NCBI GenBank assembly: GCA_023423335.1
Contig: JAFAFU010000063.1
Coordinates: 1 to 64,000, forward strand
Length of the DNA stretch: 64,000 nt
Reading direction: 5' to 3'
DNA from: Bacillota bacterium
GTDB taxonomy: Bacteria > Bacillota > Clostridia > Lachnospirales > Lachnospiraceae
The stretch's first letter is position 1; the number at the start of each line of letters is the position of its first letter. Below the pieces are notes generated by a model that saw nothing but the letters and a program-made list of their open reading frames with translations, had not been told where the DNA came from and did not search any database. This document shows positions 8,688-17,444 of this stretch, piece by piece. The position numbers and the translations under genes are program-made.

Positions 8688-10550
8688 ATGTCATCAGGAA
8701 CGACGAAAAAAACAATCTTAATCGACGGGATGACCTGTGTCAGCTGTGAAAACAGAATAATGAACAAGCTTTCGAAGACCCCGGGGATTGAAAGCGCTCA
8801 GGTGAGTTATACAAAAGGGTATGCCGTTGTTACCTTTAATCCCGAAGTGATCACTTTGGAACAAATTGAAGCGATTATTGAACAGATGGATTATACAATA
8901 AAAAGATTACAACAGGAAAACGAAACAAATAAATTTGATATAACAAACCTGACGGGTATTGCAATCATTATCTTTGCCATCTTTATGATAGCAAGACATC
9001 TTGGCTTATCTGATATCTTCTATAATATCCCGCTGGCGAAAGAGGGAATGAGCTATGGCATGCTGTTTGTGATCGGTGTCCTGACTTCCGTCCACTGTGT
9101 TGCCATGTGCGGGGGTATCTGCCTTTCCCAGTGCATACCCAAGAAGGAGGGGGAAGTCTTAGCCGGACGGCTGTCAGCCATCAGACCCAGCGTCCTCTAT
9201 AATCTTGGCAGAGTAATATCCTATACCGTCATAGGAGGCTTCGTCGGAGCTCTCGGCTCTGTCGTAAGCTTCTCCGAGAGCTTTCAGGGGATTCTGAAGA
9301 TAATTGCCGGGGGGTTCATGATGATCATGGGACTGAACATGCTGAATGTTTTCCCTGCCCTCAGAAAGTTAAATCCCAGAATGCCGAAGATATTCGCCAG
9401 AAAAATCTATGCGCAGAAGAACAGCAACAGCCCTCTGTATGTGGGGATTTTAAACGGATTGATGCCCTGCGGGCCGCTGCAGGCCATGCAGCTGTATGCA
9501 CTGTCAACGGGAAGTCCCGCAAAGGGAGCCGCCGCCATGTTCTTGTTCAGTATCGGTACTGTTCCGCTGATGCTTACCTTTGGAGCGATTAGTTCATTCT
9601 TAAGCAAGAGGTTTACAACAAAGATGATGACTGTCGGTGCAGTATTGGTACTGGTTCTGGGTGTATTTATGTTCAATAGCGGTATCAGTCTGGCCGGTAT
9701 CAGCCTGCCTTCCATTATCGGGAATACAGAATCCGTCAATGGGGCACAGAGTAATGTGGCTGTGATAAAGGATGGAGTTCAGACAGTTACCACGACTCTG
9801 GCATCGGGACGTTACCAGCCGATTACCGTTCAGAAGGGGATACCGGTGAAATGGACCATTAAAGCGGAAAAAAGCAATATCAATGGCTGCAATAACAGTA
9901 TAATAATCCGTAAGTATGGCATATCCTATGATTTTCAGCCGGGAGATAATGTAATCGAGTTTACTCCGACGGAAAGCGGCACGGTACCCTACAGCTGCTG
10001 GATGGGAATGATCCGCAGCAAAATAACCGTGGTTGACGATCTTGGCACGGTGAGCGGTTCTGCTGCCGAAGACAATACGGATGTTTCCGCAGGTCCTGAG
10101 GATACAGCAGACCTTGAGGGAATTGATCAGATCATTAATTACACAATTCCCACGGACAGTATCGCAGTAGCAGAAGTAAAGGATGGGTCGCAGGAGGTCA
10201 GGATAGCCATCGAAAACGGCAGATTCACACCGGCCGTTCTCGTACTGGAGCAGGGACTGGAAACAACCTGGACAATCAGCACGGATACGCTGGATAACAG
10301 TAATGAGACACTGTTATTCCCCTATTACAATGCCTTCCTGCCGATGGAGGAGGGGGATAATCCGATTTATCTGATACCGCAGGAGGATTTTGACTTTTCC
10401 GCGGGGGATTACAGTTATTTTGGCTATGTGAAGGTTGTTGAAGATATTGAGGAGATAGATTTAGATGAGATTAAGAAGGAAGTGGAGGCCTTTGTTCCAA
10501 CCATTCAGGAGTTTGACGGAATCGCAGGCGGAGGTGCTTCCTGCCACTAA
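8688..10550 (+). CDS. HMA - SafE/TauE-type membrane - cupredoxin fusion protein
   Basis: This 620-aa protein joins three modules. Residues 8-75 form a heavy-metal-associated domain with GMTCVSCENR (C17, C20). After a membrane segment near 90-105, residues about 120-340 form a polytopic SafE/UreH-type domain with HCVAMCGGICLSQC and NGLMPCGPLQAMQLYALSTG. The extracytoplasmic tail carries one cupredoxin-like domain (residues about 355-450, with NGCNN and VPYSCWMGMIR) and a second degenerate copy. Related proteins handle copper export or delivery. The start is ATG 8688 after AGGAGG. It lies just upstream of the CsoR-type operator and the copA locus, so copper is the likely substrate; transport direction is unknown. 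Confidence 0.85.
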   Translation: MSSGTTKKTILIDGMTCVSCENRIMNKLSKTPGIESAQVSYTKGYAVVTFNPEVITLEQIEAIIEQMDYTIKRLQQENETNKFDITNLTGIAIIIFAIFMIARHLGLSDIFYNIPLAKEGMSYGMLFVIGVLTSVHCVAMCGGICLSQCIPKKEGEVLAGRLSAIRPSVLYNLGRVISYTVIGGFVGALGSVVSFSESFQGILKIIAGGFMMIMGLNMLNVFPALRKLNPRMPKIFARKIYAQKNSNSPLYVGILNGLMPCGPLQAMQLYALSTGSPAKGAAAMFLFSIGTVPLMLTFGAISSFLSKRFTTKMMTVGAVLVLVLGVFMFNSGISLAGISLPSIIGNTESVNGAQSNVAVIKDGVQTVTTTLASGRYQPITVQKGIPVKWTIKAEKSNINGCNNSIIIRKYGISYDFQPGDNVIEFTPTESGTVPYSCWMGMIRSKITVVDDLGTVSGSAAEDNTDVSAGPEDTADLEGIDQIINYTIPTDSIAVAEVKDGSQEVRIAIENGRFTPAVLVLEQGLETTWTISTDTLDNSNETLLFPYYNAFLPMEEGDNPIYLIPQEDFDFSAGDYSYFGYVKVVEDIEEIDLDEIKKEVEAFVPTIQEFDGIAGGGASCH

Positions 10551-10555
10551 AATTA

Positions 10556-10584
10556 CGTGTCAGCACAGAAAAGGTGCTGACACG
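10556..10584. terminator. Hairpin after the SafE fusion gene
   Basis: An 11-bp perfect stem (CGTGTCAGCAC and its complement) with a 7-nt loop begins 6 bp after the stop codon. No T-run follows, so termination may be weak or it may serve as a 3' stabiliser. Confidence 0.5.
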
Positions 10585-10632
10585 CAGTAATATATTATCA
10601 AGAATGGAAGATAATATTTAATAAAATTTCTA

Positions 10633-10661
10633 TTGACAGAACTGACCGGATAAACTATGAT
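10633..10661 (+). promoter_or_regulatory. sigma-A promoter of the copper operon
   Basis: A perfect TTGACA (10633-10638) and TATGAT (10656-10661) are spaced 17 bp apart, 58 bp before the DUF2318 gene. The CsoR-like operator begins 15 bp downstream. Confidence 0.8.
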
Positions 10662-10675
10662 AATTACATCAGGAA

Positions 10676-10691
10676 CACCCCACGGGGGTAT
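10676..10691. promoter_or_regulatory. CsoR-type copper operator
   Basis: CACCCCACGGGGGTAT is a GC-rich imperfect palindrome in otherwise AT-rich DNA. It closely matches the known CsoR box upstream of the Bacillus copZA operon (TACCC-x-ACGGGGGTAT type). It covers the predicted transcription start region of the DUF2318-copA operon, where a Cu(I)-released repressor would act. No csoR gene is in the window. Confidence 0.75.
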
Positions 10692-10718
10692 AGGGATGCA
10701 AGGATAAGGAGAGATTAT

Positions 10719-11216
10719 ATGACAAATAACAAATCCAATTCAAAAAAAATTATGCTTGCAGCCGTGGCATTCCTGATTATGCTTGCAGCAGTCTACATTG
10801 TTTTCCCCAAAGGTGCCGATAATAATGAATCAAATGAAATTAAGGCAGTTAAGGATGATGATATCGTTATTCCTATCAGCAGCGTAACAAAACAGGCGGC
10901 CTTTTATCCGGCTGTGATCAATGGAACAAAGCTGGAAGTCATCGCGGTTAAGGCTTCGGACGGGTCCATCCGGACAGCATTTAACACCTGCCAGGTTTGT
11001 TATGGCTCCGGCCGCGGCTACTACGAGCAGGAAGGGGATGAACTGATCTGCCAGAACTGTGGGAACCGATTCGGCATGGAAGATGTAGAAGTAACCAAAG
11101 GCGGCTGTAATCCATTTCCGATTACTGAAGAATATAAGACGGTGGATTCAGAGAATATCACGATTTCAAAGGATTTTCTGACTCAGGCCACGGTTATTTT
11201 TCAGAACTGGAAATAA
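10719..11216 (+). CDS. DUF2318 membrane-anchored metal-binding protein
   Basis: The 165-aa product has an N-terminal membrane anchor (residues 11-29) followed by an extracytoplasmic domain. That domain has two CxxC pairs, C91/C94 (TCQVCYGSG) and C111/C114 (CQNCGNRF), and C130 in GGCNPFPI, which together are the DUF2318 signature. DUF2318 domains occur with iron and copper uptake or redox systems, and the cysteines probably bind a metal. It is the first gene after the CsoR-type operator and lies 89 bp upstream of copA, so it is probably copper-induced. Its biochemical role is not established. Confidence 0.85.
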   Translation: MTNNKSNSKKIMLAAVAFLIMLAAVYIVFPKGADNNESNEIKAVKDDDIVIPISSVTKQAAFYPAVINGTKLEVIAVKASDGSIRTAFNTCQVCYGSGRGYYEQEGDELICQNCGNRFGMEDVEVTKGGCNPFPITEEYKTVDSENITISKDFLTQATVIFQNWK

Positions 11217-11305
11217 GCCGTATCTTTAAATATCCCGTATGGAACCGGTAATCAGGCGATACGGACAGTTTATCATAAATACATTCAGGGAGGACTGAAA
11301 CAGGA

Positions 11306-13771
11306 ATGAAAAAGGAAACAATAAAGGTAAGCGGAATGACCTGTGCGGCCTGTGCTCAGAGGATCCAGAAGGTCGTAAGCAAATTAGACGGCATAAACGA
11401 AGCCAATGTAAATCTCGCTACGGAAAAATTGGTCGTACAGTACGAGGAAGACAAAATAGCCTATACAAATATCAAAGAAGCGATAGAGAAGATCGGTTAC
11501 GGAGTAGTGGAAGAGAGCCGGACAAATAACGTAACCATTCCGATCGGCGGGATGACCTGTGCTGCCTGCGCCCAGAGAATTGAGAAGGTATTGAATAAGC
11601 TGGAGGGTGTTACCAGGGCCGGTGTAAACCTGGCTACGGAGAAGGCCATGGTGGAATATGACCCCCAGGTAATCCGCCTCTCCGGAATTAAGCAGGCCAT
11701 AGAAAAGATCGGATATAAGGCACTGGATGTGGAAAAGAAGACGGCAGTGGATGAGGATAAGCTAAGAAAGCAAAAAGAAATCAGGACCTTGTGGATTAAG
11801 TTCACTATATCAGCAGCCTTCGGCCTTCCTCTCCTGTATTTTGCCATGGCCCCTATGGTATCCTGGTGGCCGTTCCCGATACCGATGTATTTTGATCCTA
11901 TGATGTTTCCGTTAAGATACGCATTTCTGCAAATATTCCTGGTTACTCCGATTGTAATTGCGGGCTATCGTTTCTATACGGTAGGCTTTAAGGCATTAAT
12001 CCAGAGAAGCCCCAATATGGATACACTGGTTGCCATCGGAACCCTGGCAGCCGTAATATTCAGTGCCTATAACACGTATCGGATTGCTTCCGGTGATTTT
12101 GATGCGGTGATGGGGCTTTATTACGAAACAGCAGGAGTTATCATTGCCCTGATATTGTTGGGAAAATCCTTTGAAGCAGTATCCAAGGGCAAAACATCGG
12201 AAGCGATTAAGAAGCTGATGGGCCTCGCTCCGAAGACCGCTATCGTACTTCAGGAGGGAAAAGAAATTGAAGTACCAATTGATGAGGTGGAGATCGGGGA
12301 TCTGATTATAGTAAAGCCCGGCGAGAAGATACCGGTGGATGGTGTAGTACTGGAGGGTATGACCTCGATTGATGAAGCTATGCTGACCGGTGAAAGCATG
12401 CCGGTAGATAAAAAGCCGGGAGATAAGGTTTATGCGGCCAGCATCAATAAGAACGGCATGATTACCTTTAAGGCGACCAAGGTCGGCAGTGATACGGCTC
12501 TTGCCCAGATTATCAAGCTTGTTGAGGATGCCCAGGGCAGCAAGGCTCCGATTGCCCAGATGGCCGATATCGTATCGGGATACTTTGTACCGGTCGTTGT
12601 TACGATTGCGGTTATCGCATTTTTAGCATGGTTTTTGACCGGCCATGGACTGGCCTTCTCTCTGACAATTTTCATCTCCGTACTGGTTATTGCCTGTCCC
12701 TGTGCCCTGGGCCTGGCGACCCCGACAGCGATTATGGTTGGTACCGGTAAGGGCGCCGAGAACGGTATTTTGATTAAGGGCGGCGAGGCACTGGAAACGA
12801 CTCATAAGATTAATACAATCGTATTCGATAAAACCGGTACCATCACAGAAGGAAAGCCTGAGGTTACGGACATCATCCCCGTTTCGGGGATATCCGGTGA
12901 ACAGCTGCTGAGGCTGGCGGCTTCCGGAGAAAAGGGTTCCGAGCATCCCCTCGGTGAAGCGATTGTGAGAGGAGCCGAGAAGGAAAATCTGGAGTTTCTG
13001 AAGGTGGAGCATTTTGAAGCAATTCCCGGACATGGAATAGAGGTTACGATTGACGGCGCCGGGATATTGATCGGTAACAGGAAGCTGATGGATGAGAGAA
13101 ATATTTCATTACAGGAGCTTCAGATCACCTCGGATAAATTGGCCGAAGAAGGAAAGACCCCGATGTATGTGGCTATGGATAACCGGATTGCCGGTATTAT
13201 CGCCGTAGCCGATGTCTTAAAGGAAAGCAGCGCAAAAGCAATTAAAAAGCTCCAGAGTATGGGCGTTGAGGTTGCGATGATTACCGGGGATAATCGTAAA
13301 ACGGCAGAGGCAATCGCAAAGCAGGTTGGTATTGACCGTGTCCTGGCAGAGGTTCTTCCCCAGGATAAATCCAATGAAGTCAAGAAGCTCCAGGCAGAGG
13401 GCAAGAAGGTTTGTATGGTTGGTGACGGTATCAACGATGCACCGGCCCTGGCACAGGCAGATATCGGAATTGCAATCGGTTCCGGAACGGATGTGGCGAT
13501 GGAATCAGCAGATATCGTCCTGATGCGAAGCGATCTGATGGATGTCCCTACCGCAATCCATTTGAGTAAGAGCACGATCCGGAACATCAAGCAGAATTTA
13601 TTCTGGGCCTTCGGCTATAATGTTGCAGGCATTCCGGTAGCGGCAGGACTTCTCTATCTCTTGGGCGGACCGCTGCTTAATCCGATCTTTGCTGCGGCAG
13701 CCATGGCCTTCAGCTCTGTGTCCGTTGTATCGAACGCCTTAAGGCTGAAAAGATTCAAACCCTATCACTAA
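11306..13771 (+). CDS. copA: Cu(I)-exporting P1B-type ATPase CopA
   Basis: This 821-aa pump couples ATP hydrolysis to Cu(I) export. Two N-terminal HMA domains carry GMTCAACAQRI (C13/C16 and C85/C88). Next come the transmembrane metal site CPC at 464-466 (IACPCALGLATP), the actuator TGES motif, the phosphorylated D508 in DKTGT, the SEHPLGEA motif and GDGINDAPALAQAD. A C-terminal helix with MAFSSVSVVSNALRLKR completes the 1B-1 copper class. It follows DUF2318 and precedes a lipoprotein gene by 51 bp. Expression is expected from the CsoR-controlled promoter. Confidence 0.97.
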   Translation: MKKETIKVSGMTCAACAQRIQKVVSKLDGINEANVNLATEKLVVQYEEDKIAYTNIKEAIEKIGYGVVEESRTNNVTIPIGGMTCAACAQRIEKVLNKLEGVTRAGVNLATEKAMVEYDPQVIRLSGIKQAIEKIGYKALDVEKKTAVDEDKLRKQKEIRTLWIKFTISAAFGLPLLYFAMAPMVSWWPFPIPMYFDPMMFPLRYAFLQIFLVTPIVIAGYRFYTVGFKALIQRSPNMDTLVAIGTLAAVIFSAYNTYRIASGDFDAVMGLYYETAGVIIALILLGKSFEAVSKGKTSEAIKKLMGLAPKTAIVLQEGKEIEVPIDEVEIGDLIIVKPGEKIPVDGVVLEGMTSIDEAMLTGESMPVDKKPGDKVYAASINKNGMITFKATKVGSDTALAQIIKLVEDAQGSKAPIAQMADIVSGYFVPVVVTIAVIAFLAWFLTGHGLAFSLTIFISVLVIACPCALGLATPTAIMVGTGKGAENGILIKGGEALETTHKINTIVFDKTGTITEGKPEVTDIIPVSGISGEQLLRLAASGEKGSEHPLGEAIVRGAEKENLEFLKVEHFEAIPGHGIEVTIDGAGILIGNRKLMDERNISLQELQITSDKLAEEGKTPMYVAMDNRIAGIIAVADVLKESSAKAIKKLQSMGVEVAMITGDNRKTAEAIAKQVGIDRVLAEVLPQDKSNEVKKLQAEGKKVCMVGDGINDAPALAQADIGIAIGSGTDVAMESADIVLMRSDLMDVPTAIHLSKSTIRNIKQNLFWAFGYNVAGIPVAAGLLYLLGGPLLNPIFAAAAMAFSSVSVVSNALRLKRFKPYH

Positions 13772-13822
13772 AACCGGCTTCAAACAAATCAAATAAAAAT
13801 TTATAAGGATGGAAGATAAATC

Positions 13823-14506
13823 ATGAAGAAAAAGATGATATTAGCTGCTTTCTCAATTTCAATCATTGCAGGATTGAGCGCATGCAATAAATTAGATGTT
13901 GTAGGAGATAAATCTATTGACTCCTTTGAGAAGATTTTAGAGATCAGTAAAGAGAGTATCGGTGAAGATATGACATATCTGGGATGGTCCTTTACCTCCC
14001 CGGATGGTACAGCAGCCTTTATATGGAGTAAGAACTACGGGGAGACCCAAACTTATGATGTTTTGCTTCAGGTAGAGGCTCAGCCGTTCTTTGATGCCGG
14101 TATGGATCCGAATAAGCTTCCTGCAGGCATGCTGGTGGGAGATAAAATCCTAGTCGGTAAGGATTTGGGGGATGACAGCCCTGACACAGAGGAAGAAGTT
14201 ACGCCTCTGTCCTCTTATAAAATGCTTGTAGATAGCTACCGGGATTCTGTCAAATATCATTCAGCCCTGGACCATTATGGAGTTGACCTGTCCGGCGGCA
14301 ATATGTTTGAGTGGGCGAAGGATATGACAAAGAACGATAAGGATATTGTATATGTACTGAATCCCCAGCCGTTTCTGGACGCCGGGGTAGATCCGCAAAA
14401 GGTAGACGGATGGGTGTTTGCCAAGGTGGAAATGATGGATGATAAAGGCAAGAAAATGGAAGTAGACAAATTCTTAAAGCCTTTTGATCTGGATGGACAG
14501 AAGTAA
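13823..14506 (+). CDS. Unrecognised lipoprotein of the copper operon
   Basis: The 227-aa product starts with a lipoprotein signal peptide ending in the lipobox LSAC (C21), so it should be anchored outside the membrane. The mature part contains two similar segments about 90 residues apart: VEAQPFFDAGMDPNKLPAG and LNPQPFLDAGVDPQKVDGW, each followed by a short strand-like stretch. This suggests an internal duplication. It has no cysteine beyond the lipidated one and no His-rich stretch, so a copper site is not obvious. It lies 51 bp after copA and 151 bp before copZ. No function is assigned; copper-linked expression is inferred from position. Confidence 0.75.
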   Translation: MKKKMILAAFSISIIAGLSACNKLDVVGDKSIDSFEKILEISKESIGEDMTYLGWSFTSPDGTAAFIWSKNYGETQTYDVLLQVEAQPFFDAGMDPNKLPAGMLVGDKILVGKDLGDDSPDTEEEVTPLSSYKMLVDSYRDSVKYHSALDHYGVDLSGGNMFEWAKDMTKNDKDIVYVLNPQPFLDAGVDPQKVDGWVFAKVEMMDDKGKKMEVDKFLKPFDLDGQK

Positions 14507-14598
14507 TGTGCTTTTTAGGACCGGAGCGGCAGCAATCTTTTATTGAAAAGGTAGAAGAGCTCTGATATGATTAAACTGATTTCATATATTGCAGCATA

Positions 14599-14652
14599 AG
14601 TGCGTGCTTTTTGCAAAGTATTTGTAAGCCGCCTTTAGGCGGCAGATGGAGG
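14599..14652 (+). repeat. Hairpin leader module ending at the copZ ribosome binding site
   Basis: An imperfect AAGTGCGTGCTTTT hairpin is followed by GCCGCC-TTTA-GGCGGC (14628-14643) and then directly by AGATGGAGG. The same tail occurs before the Nudix gene at 26150-26175, and related tails precede several other genes. Confidence 0.6.
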
Positions 14653-14657
14653 TTATT

Positions 14658-14864
14658 GTGGAGAATATTATTATCAAAGTAGAAGGGATGTCTTGTTCCC
14701 ACTGTGAAAATGCTGTTAAGAAAGCTGTCGGAGCCTTGGACGGTGTTGGCAAGGTGTCCGTCAGTCTGGAAGAAAAGTCGGTTGCCGTAGATTATGATTC
14801 ATCGAAAGTATCCATAGATACGATCAGGCAGGCAATCGAAGACCAGGGCTATGATGTAGTATAA
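14658..14864 (+). CDS. copZ: Copper chaperone CopZ (HMA domain)
   Basis: This 68-aa single-domain protein carries EGMSCSHCENAVKKAV (C13, C16) followed by the beta-alpha-beta-beta-alpha-beta pattern of an HMA domain, ending DQGYDVV. CopZ ferries Cu(I) in the cytoplasm and can hand it to CopA. The start is taken as the GTG at 14658, which lies 5 nt after GGAGG; the ATG at 14646 lies before that site. Its leader is a repeat-derived hairpin module. Because 151 bp separate it from the lipoprotein gene, it may be read through from the copA operon or have its own control. Confidence 0.9.
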   Translation: MENIIIKVEGMSCSHCENAVKKAVGALDGVGKVSVSLEEKSVAVDYDSSKVSIDTIRQAIEDQGYDVV

Positions 14865-14928
14865 AAGCAAAGGATGCCGGTTATGATACCACAATAACCG
14901 GGACAGAAGACATAACAACAGGGCCCCC

Positions 14929-14960
14929 CTGCTTCCTATGTACAATTGCATAGGAAGCAG
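14929..14960. other. 12-bp perfect stem-loop upstream of the response regulator gene
   Basis: CTGCTTCCTATG and its exact complement flank an 8-nt loop, 31 bp before the regulator start. There is no T-run. It could be a regulator binding site or a leader hairpin; nothing in the sequence decides. Confidence 0.5.
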
Positions 14961-14991
14961 GAGATTACCTCTGAATTACGGAGGAGCCGGT

Positions 14992-15699
14992 ATGTGTGAG
15001 CCGAAGCAAAAAGTTCTCGTAATCGAGGATGAAGTAAAGATCCGAAGCGTAATTAAGTCCTTTCTTGAAAGCAAGGGCTTTTTTGTACTGTGTGCGGAGG
15101 ACGGGAGAACCGCCCTTGAAATCTTTTTTGACACGGCAGATATTTCGATGGTATTACTGGATCTAATGCTGCCCCTGCTCCCGGGGGAAGAGGTCTGCCG
15201 AAAAATCCGGCAGAAATCCGCAGTTCCCGTCATCATGCTGACAGCCAAAGCCTCGGAAGCGGATATGCTTCACGGGCTGGGAATTGGGGCGGATGATTAT
15301 ATTACAAAGCCCTTCAGCCTGAAGGCCCTTTATGCCAGGATGGAAGCGGTATGGAGGAGAACAGGAAGCAATCAGCTTCAGAACAGAAGCAGGCAATCGT
15401 TTGCGGGTGATCTTACCGTTGATTTTGAAAACCGGCTGATTACCAGGAAATCTGAGGAGATAAAGCTTACCCCGAATGAATATAAGATATTATCTGCACT
15501 GATTAAATACTCAAGTAAGGTATTTACCCGGGATGAACTGATCAGCTATGCATTAGGTGAGGGCTTTGAAGGGTATGATCGTACCGTGGACAGCCATATT
15601 AAAAATCTGAGGGCGAAGCTGGAGGATGATCCTAAAAATCCGGTCTATGTAAAGACCATTCATGGAGTCGGATATAAATTTGGGGGTGAGCCCCTGTGA
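14992..15699 (+). CDS. OmpR/PhoB-family response regulator
   Basis: The 235-aa product has a receiver domain with phosphoacceptor D57 (VLLDLMLP), acidic residues E12/D13 and a conserved KPFSLKAL lysine. It is followed by a C-terminal winged-helix DNA-binding domain (LTPNEYKIL, TRDELI, TVDSHIKNLRAKL, GVGYKF). The ATG at 14992 has GGAGG about 7 nt upstream and is preferred to the upstream ATG at 14938, which falls in the hairpin. Its stop codon overlaps the kinase start by 4 bp. Its placement after copZ suggests a metal or envelope signal, but the cue is unknown. Confidence 0.93.
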   Translation: MCEPKQKVLVIEDEVKIRSVIKSFLESKGFFVLCAEDGRTALEIFFDTADISMVLLDLMLPLLPGEEVCRKIRQKSAVPVIMLTAKASEADMLHGLGIGADDYITKPFSLKALYARMEAVWRRTGSNQLQNRSRQSFAGDLTVDFENRLITRKSEEIKLTPNEYKILSALIKYSSKVFTRDELISYALGEGFEGYDRTVDSHIKNLRAKLEDDPKNPVYVKTIHGVGYKFGGEPL

Positions 15700-17090
15700 A
15701 AAGTATCCGGACCAAGGTCTCTGCAGCCATTATCAGTATCGTATTACTGGTCATAACGATAATAAGCGTTCTCTCCAATTATCTGATTAATAAACAATTT
15801 ACGGAATACATCACCAGACAGCAGGAGCTGAAAGCAGAGGTTATTACCGCAACCTTAAGCAGCCAGTATTCTGCTTGGAATCAGGAATGGGATATGAGCT
15901 ACCTCCACACCATCGGGATGTTTTCCCTGTATGAGGGTTACATTCTGAAGGTGTATGATGCGGGGGGATATATTCTGTGGGACGCACAATCCCATGATAT
16001 GGAGCTGTGCAACCGGATTATGGCGGATATCTCAGACCGGATGAGAATAAAGTATCCCCGTTTGGAGGGAGAATTTACAGCGGAAACTTATTCCCTTACC
16101 CAGTCAGGGAAGAAGATCGGTTCTGTCAGCATCAGTTATTTCGGTCCCTTCTTTCTGACAGAGAATGACTTCCGGTTTCTGAATTCATTAAATAAAGTCT
16201 TAATTACCGTAGGATGTGTCTCGTTACTGCTATCCGCCCTGATCGGCCGTGTGCTGGCCAGGAGAATCAGCAGTCCGATTCTTAAGACTGTAGATATCAC
16301 GAAGAAAATAGCGGACGGAAACTACGGAGTGCGGCTGGAGGAGCCGACGGATACAAAGGAGCTTCATATGCTGGTTGGCTCCATAAATCATTTGGCTTTC
16401 TCTCTGGAGACCCTGGAGAAATTGAGAAAACAACTAACCGGTGATGTCGCCCATGAGTTAAGGACTCCGATAACGATACTGCAATCTCATATGGAAGCGA
16501 TGATCGAAGGGGTATGGGAGCCGACGCAGGAGAGAATAGAGAGCTGTTATGAAGAAACCGTCCGGATCAGCAAGCTGGTCAGCGACCTGGAGCAGCTCGC
16601 CAAGATTGAGAACCGGAATATGAGGCTGGAAAAGTCCATGTTTCCCATCCGGGAGATGATCGAAAGAATAATAAAAAGCTATGAAGGCGAGCTTGTGAGA
16701 AAGAATTTGAAGCTTATGCAGAAAGGGCCGGAGCTTATGCTTTATGCAGACCCGGACCGGGTCCATCAGGTACTTCTCAATCTTTTATCCAATGCAATAA
16801 AGTATTCCGGAGAGAATGGCAATATTACCATCACAACCTTTGATACGGAGGAAACATCAGGCTTCCAGGTAACCGATGAAGGAATCGGCATAGGGGAGGA
16901 AGAGCTTCCCTATATCTTTGAACGGTTTTACCGTGCGGATAAATCCCGCAACCGCGCCACCGGAGGCTCCGGAATAGGACTGACCATAGTGAAATCCATT
17001 GTGGAGGCCCATGACGGGCGGGTAAAGGTAATCAGTACACCGGGTGAGGGAAGTACCTTTACCGTTATTCTTCCCAAGGTATCAAAATAG
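15696..17090 (+). CDS. Sensor histidine kinase, HAMP-type
   Basis: The 464-aa product is a two-pass membrane kinase with a segment near residues 8-30, an extracytoplasmic sensor of about 130 residues, and a second segment near 168-190. It continues with a HAMP linker, the H-box GDVAHELRTPITIL (H253), N-box HQVLLNLLSNAIKYS, G1 DEGIGIGEEE, F-box FERFYRADKSR and G2 GGSGIGLTIVKSI. It starts with GTG at 15696 inside the regulator's stop codon, indicating translational coupling. The sensor region lacks obvious His/Met/Cys copper clusters, so direct copper sensing is not supported. Confidence 0.93.
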   Translation: MKSIRTKVSAAIISIVLLVITIISVLSNYLINKQFTEYITRQQELKAEVITATLSSQYSAWNQEWDMSYLHTIGMFSLYEGYILKVYDAGGYILWDAQSHDMELCNRIMADISDRMRIKYPRLEGEFTAETYSLTQSGKKIGSVSISYFGPFFLTENDFRFLNSLNKVLITVGCVSLLLSALIGRVLARRISSPILKTVDITKKIADGNYGVRLEEPTDTKELHMLVGSINHLAFSLETLEKLRKQLTGDVAHELRTPITILQSHMEAMIEGVWEPTQERIESCYEETVRISKLVSDLEQLAKIENRNMRLEKSMFPIREMIERIIKSYEGELVRKNLKLMQKGPELMLYADPDRVHQVLLNLLSNAIKYSGENGNITITTFDTEETSGFQVTDEGIGIGEEELPYIFERFYRADKSRNRATGGSGIGLTIVKSIVEAHDGRVKVISTPGEGSTFTVILPKVSK

Positions 17091-17136
17091 CAGGGAGATA
17101 CCGCGAGAGCTGGGTGATATATAACAGATGAAAAGC

Positions 17137-17217
17137 AGGGCTGCTGCATAAATAACGATAAAGATACAAGAGGCATCCGGCGCCTTAGGTTCTATTGTTA
17201 TTATGCAGTAGCCCTTT
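17137..17217 (+). terminator. Long palindromic terminator after the histidine kinase
   Basis: Arms AGGGCTGCTGCATAA-x-TAAC (17137-17156) and their near-complement (17197-17215) enclose a 40-nt loop. The final arm runs into TTTCT. The core GCTGCATAA matches the family seen at 8563 and 19771. Confidence 0.65.
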
Positions 17218-17335
17218 CTATTTGCGCGTAAGCAAAGTGAGCATTTATAAGCTTGCTTATTAAAATGCGAACGCGCACGCGAACCGGAGAAACTCGCGTA
17301 GCGTGTTTCTTCCGGTTGCTTTGCCGCTCAGGCTT
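17218..17335. repeat. Hairpin-rich non-coding element before padR
   Basis: No gene is visible. The segment holds GTGAGCATTTATAAGC followed by TTGCTTATT, then an AACGCGCACGCG stretch, then CCGGAGAAAC and GTTTCTTCCGG as a stem. The motif order GTGAGCAT...TGCTTAT...AACGCGC recurs at 56568-56625, suggesting a dispersed element. Confidence 0.5.
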
Positions 17336-17415
17336 TTGTATCCGTTGGCAGGAAATACATTTACCGGTGCATTCCTAAACAATCAGACACCTTGAAAAAA
17401 TTTTTTAACAATATA

Positions 17416-17444
17416 TTGACATATAATATTATATGATATATAGT
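17416..17444 (+). promoter_or_regulatory. sigma-A promoter of the padR operon
   Basis: TTGACA (17416-17421) and TATAGT (17439-17444) are spaced 17 bp apart, 56 bp before padR. Confidence 0.75.
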
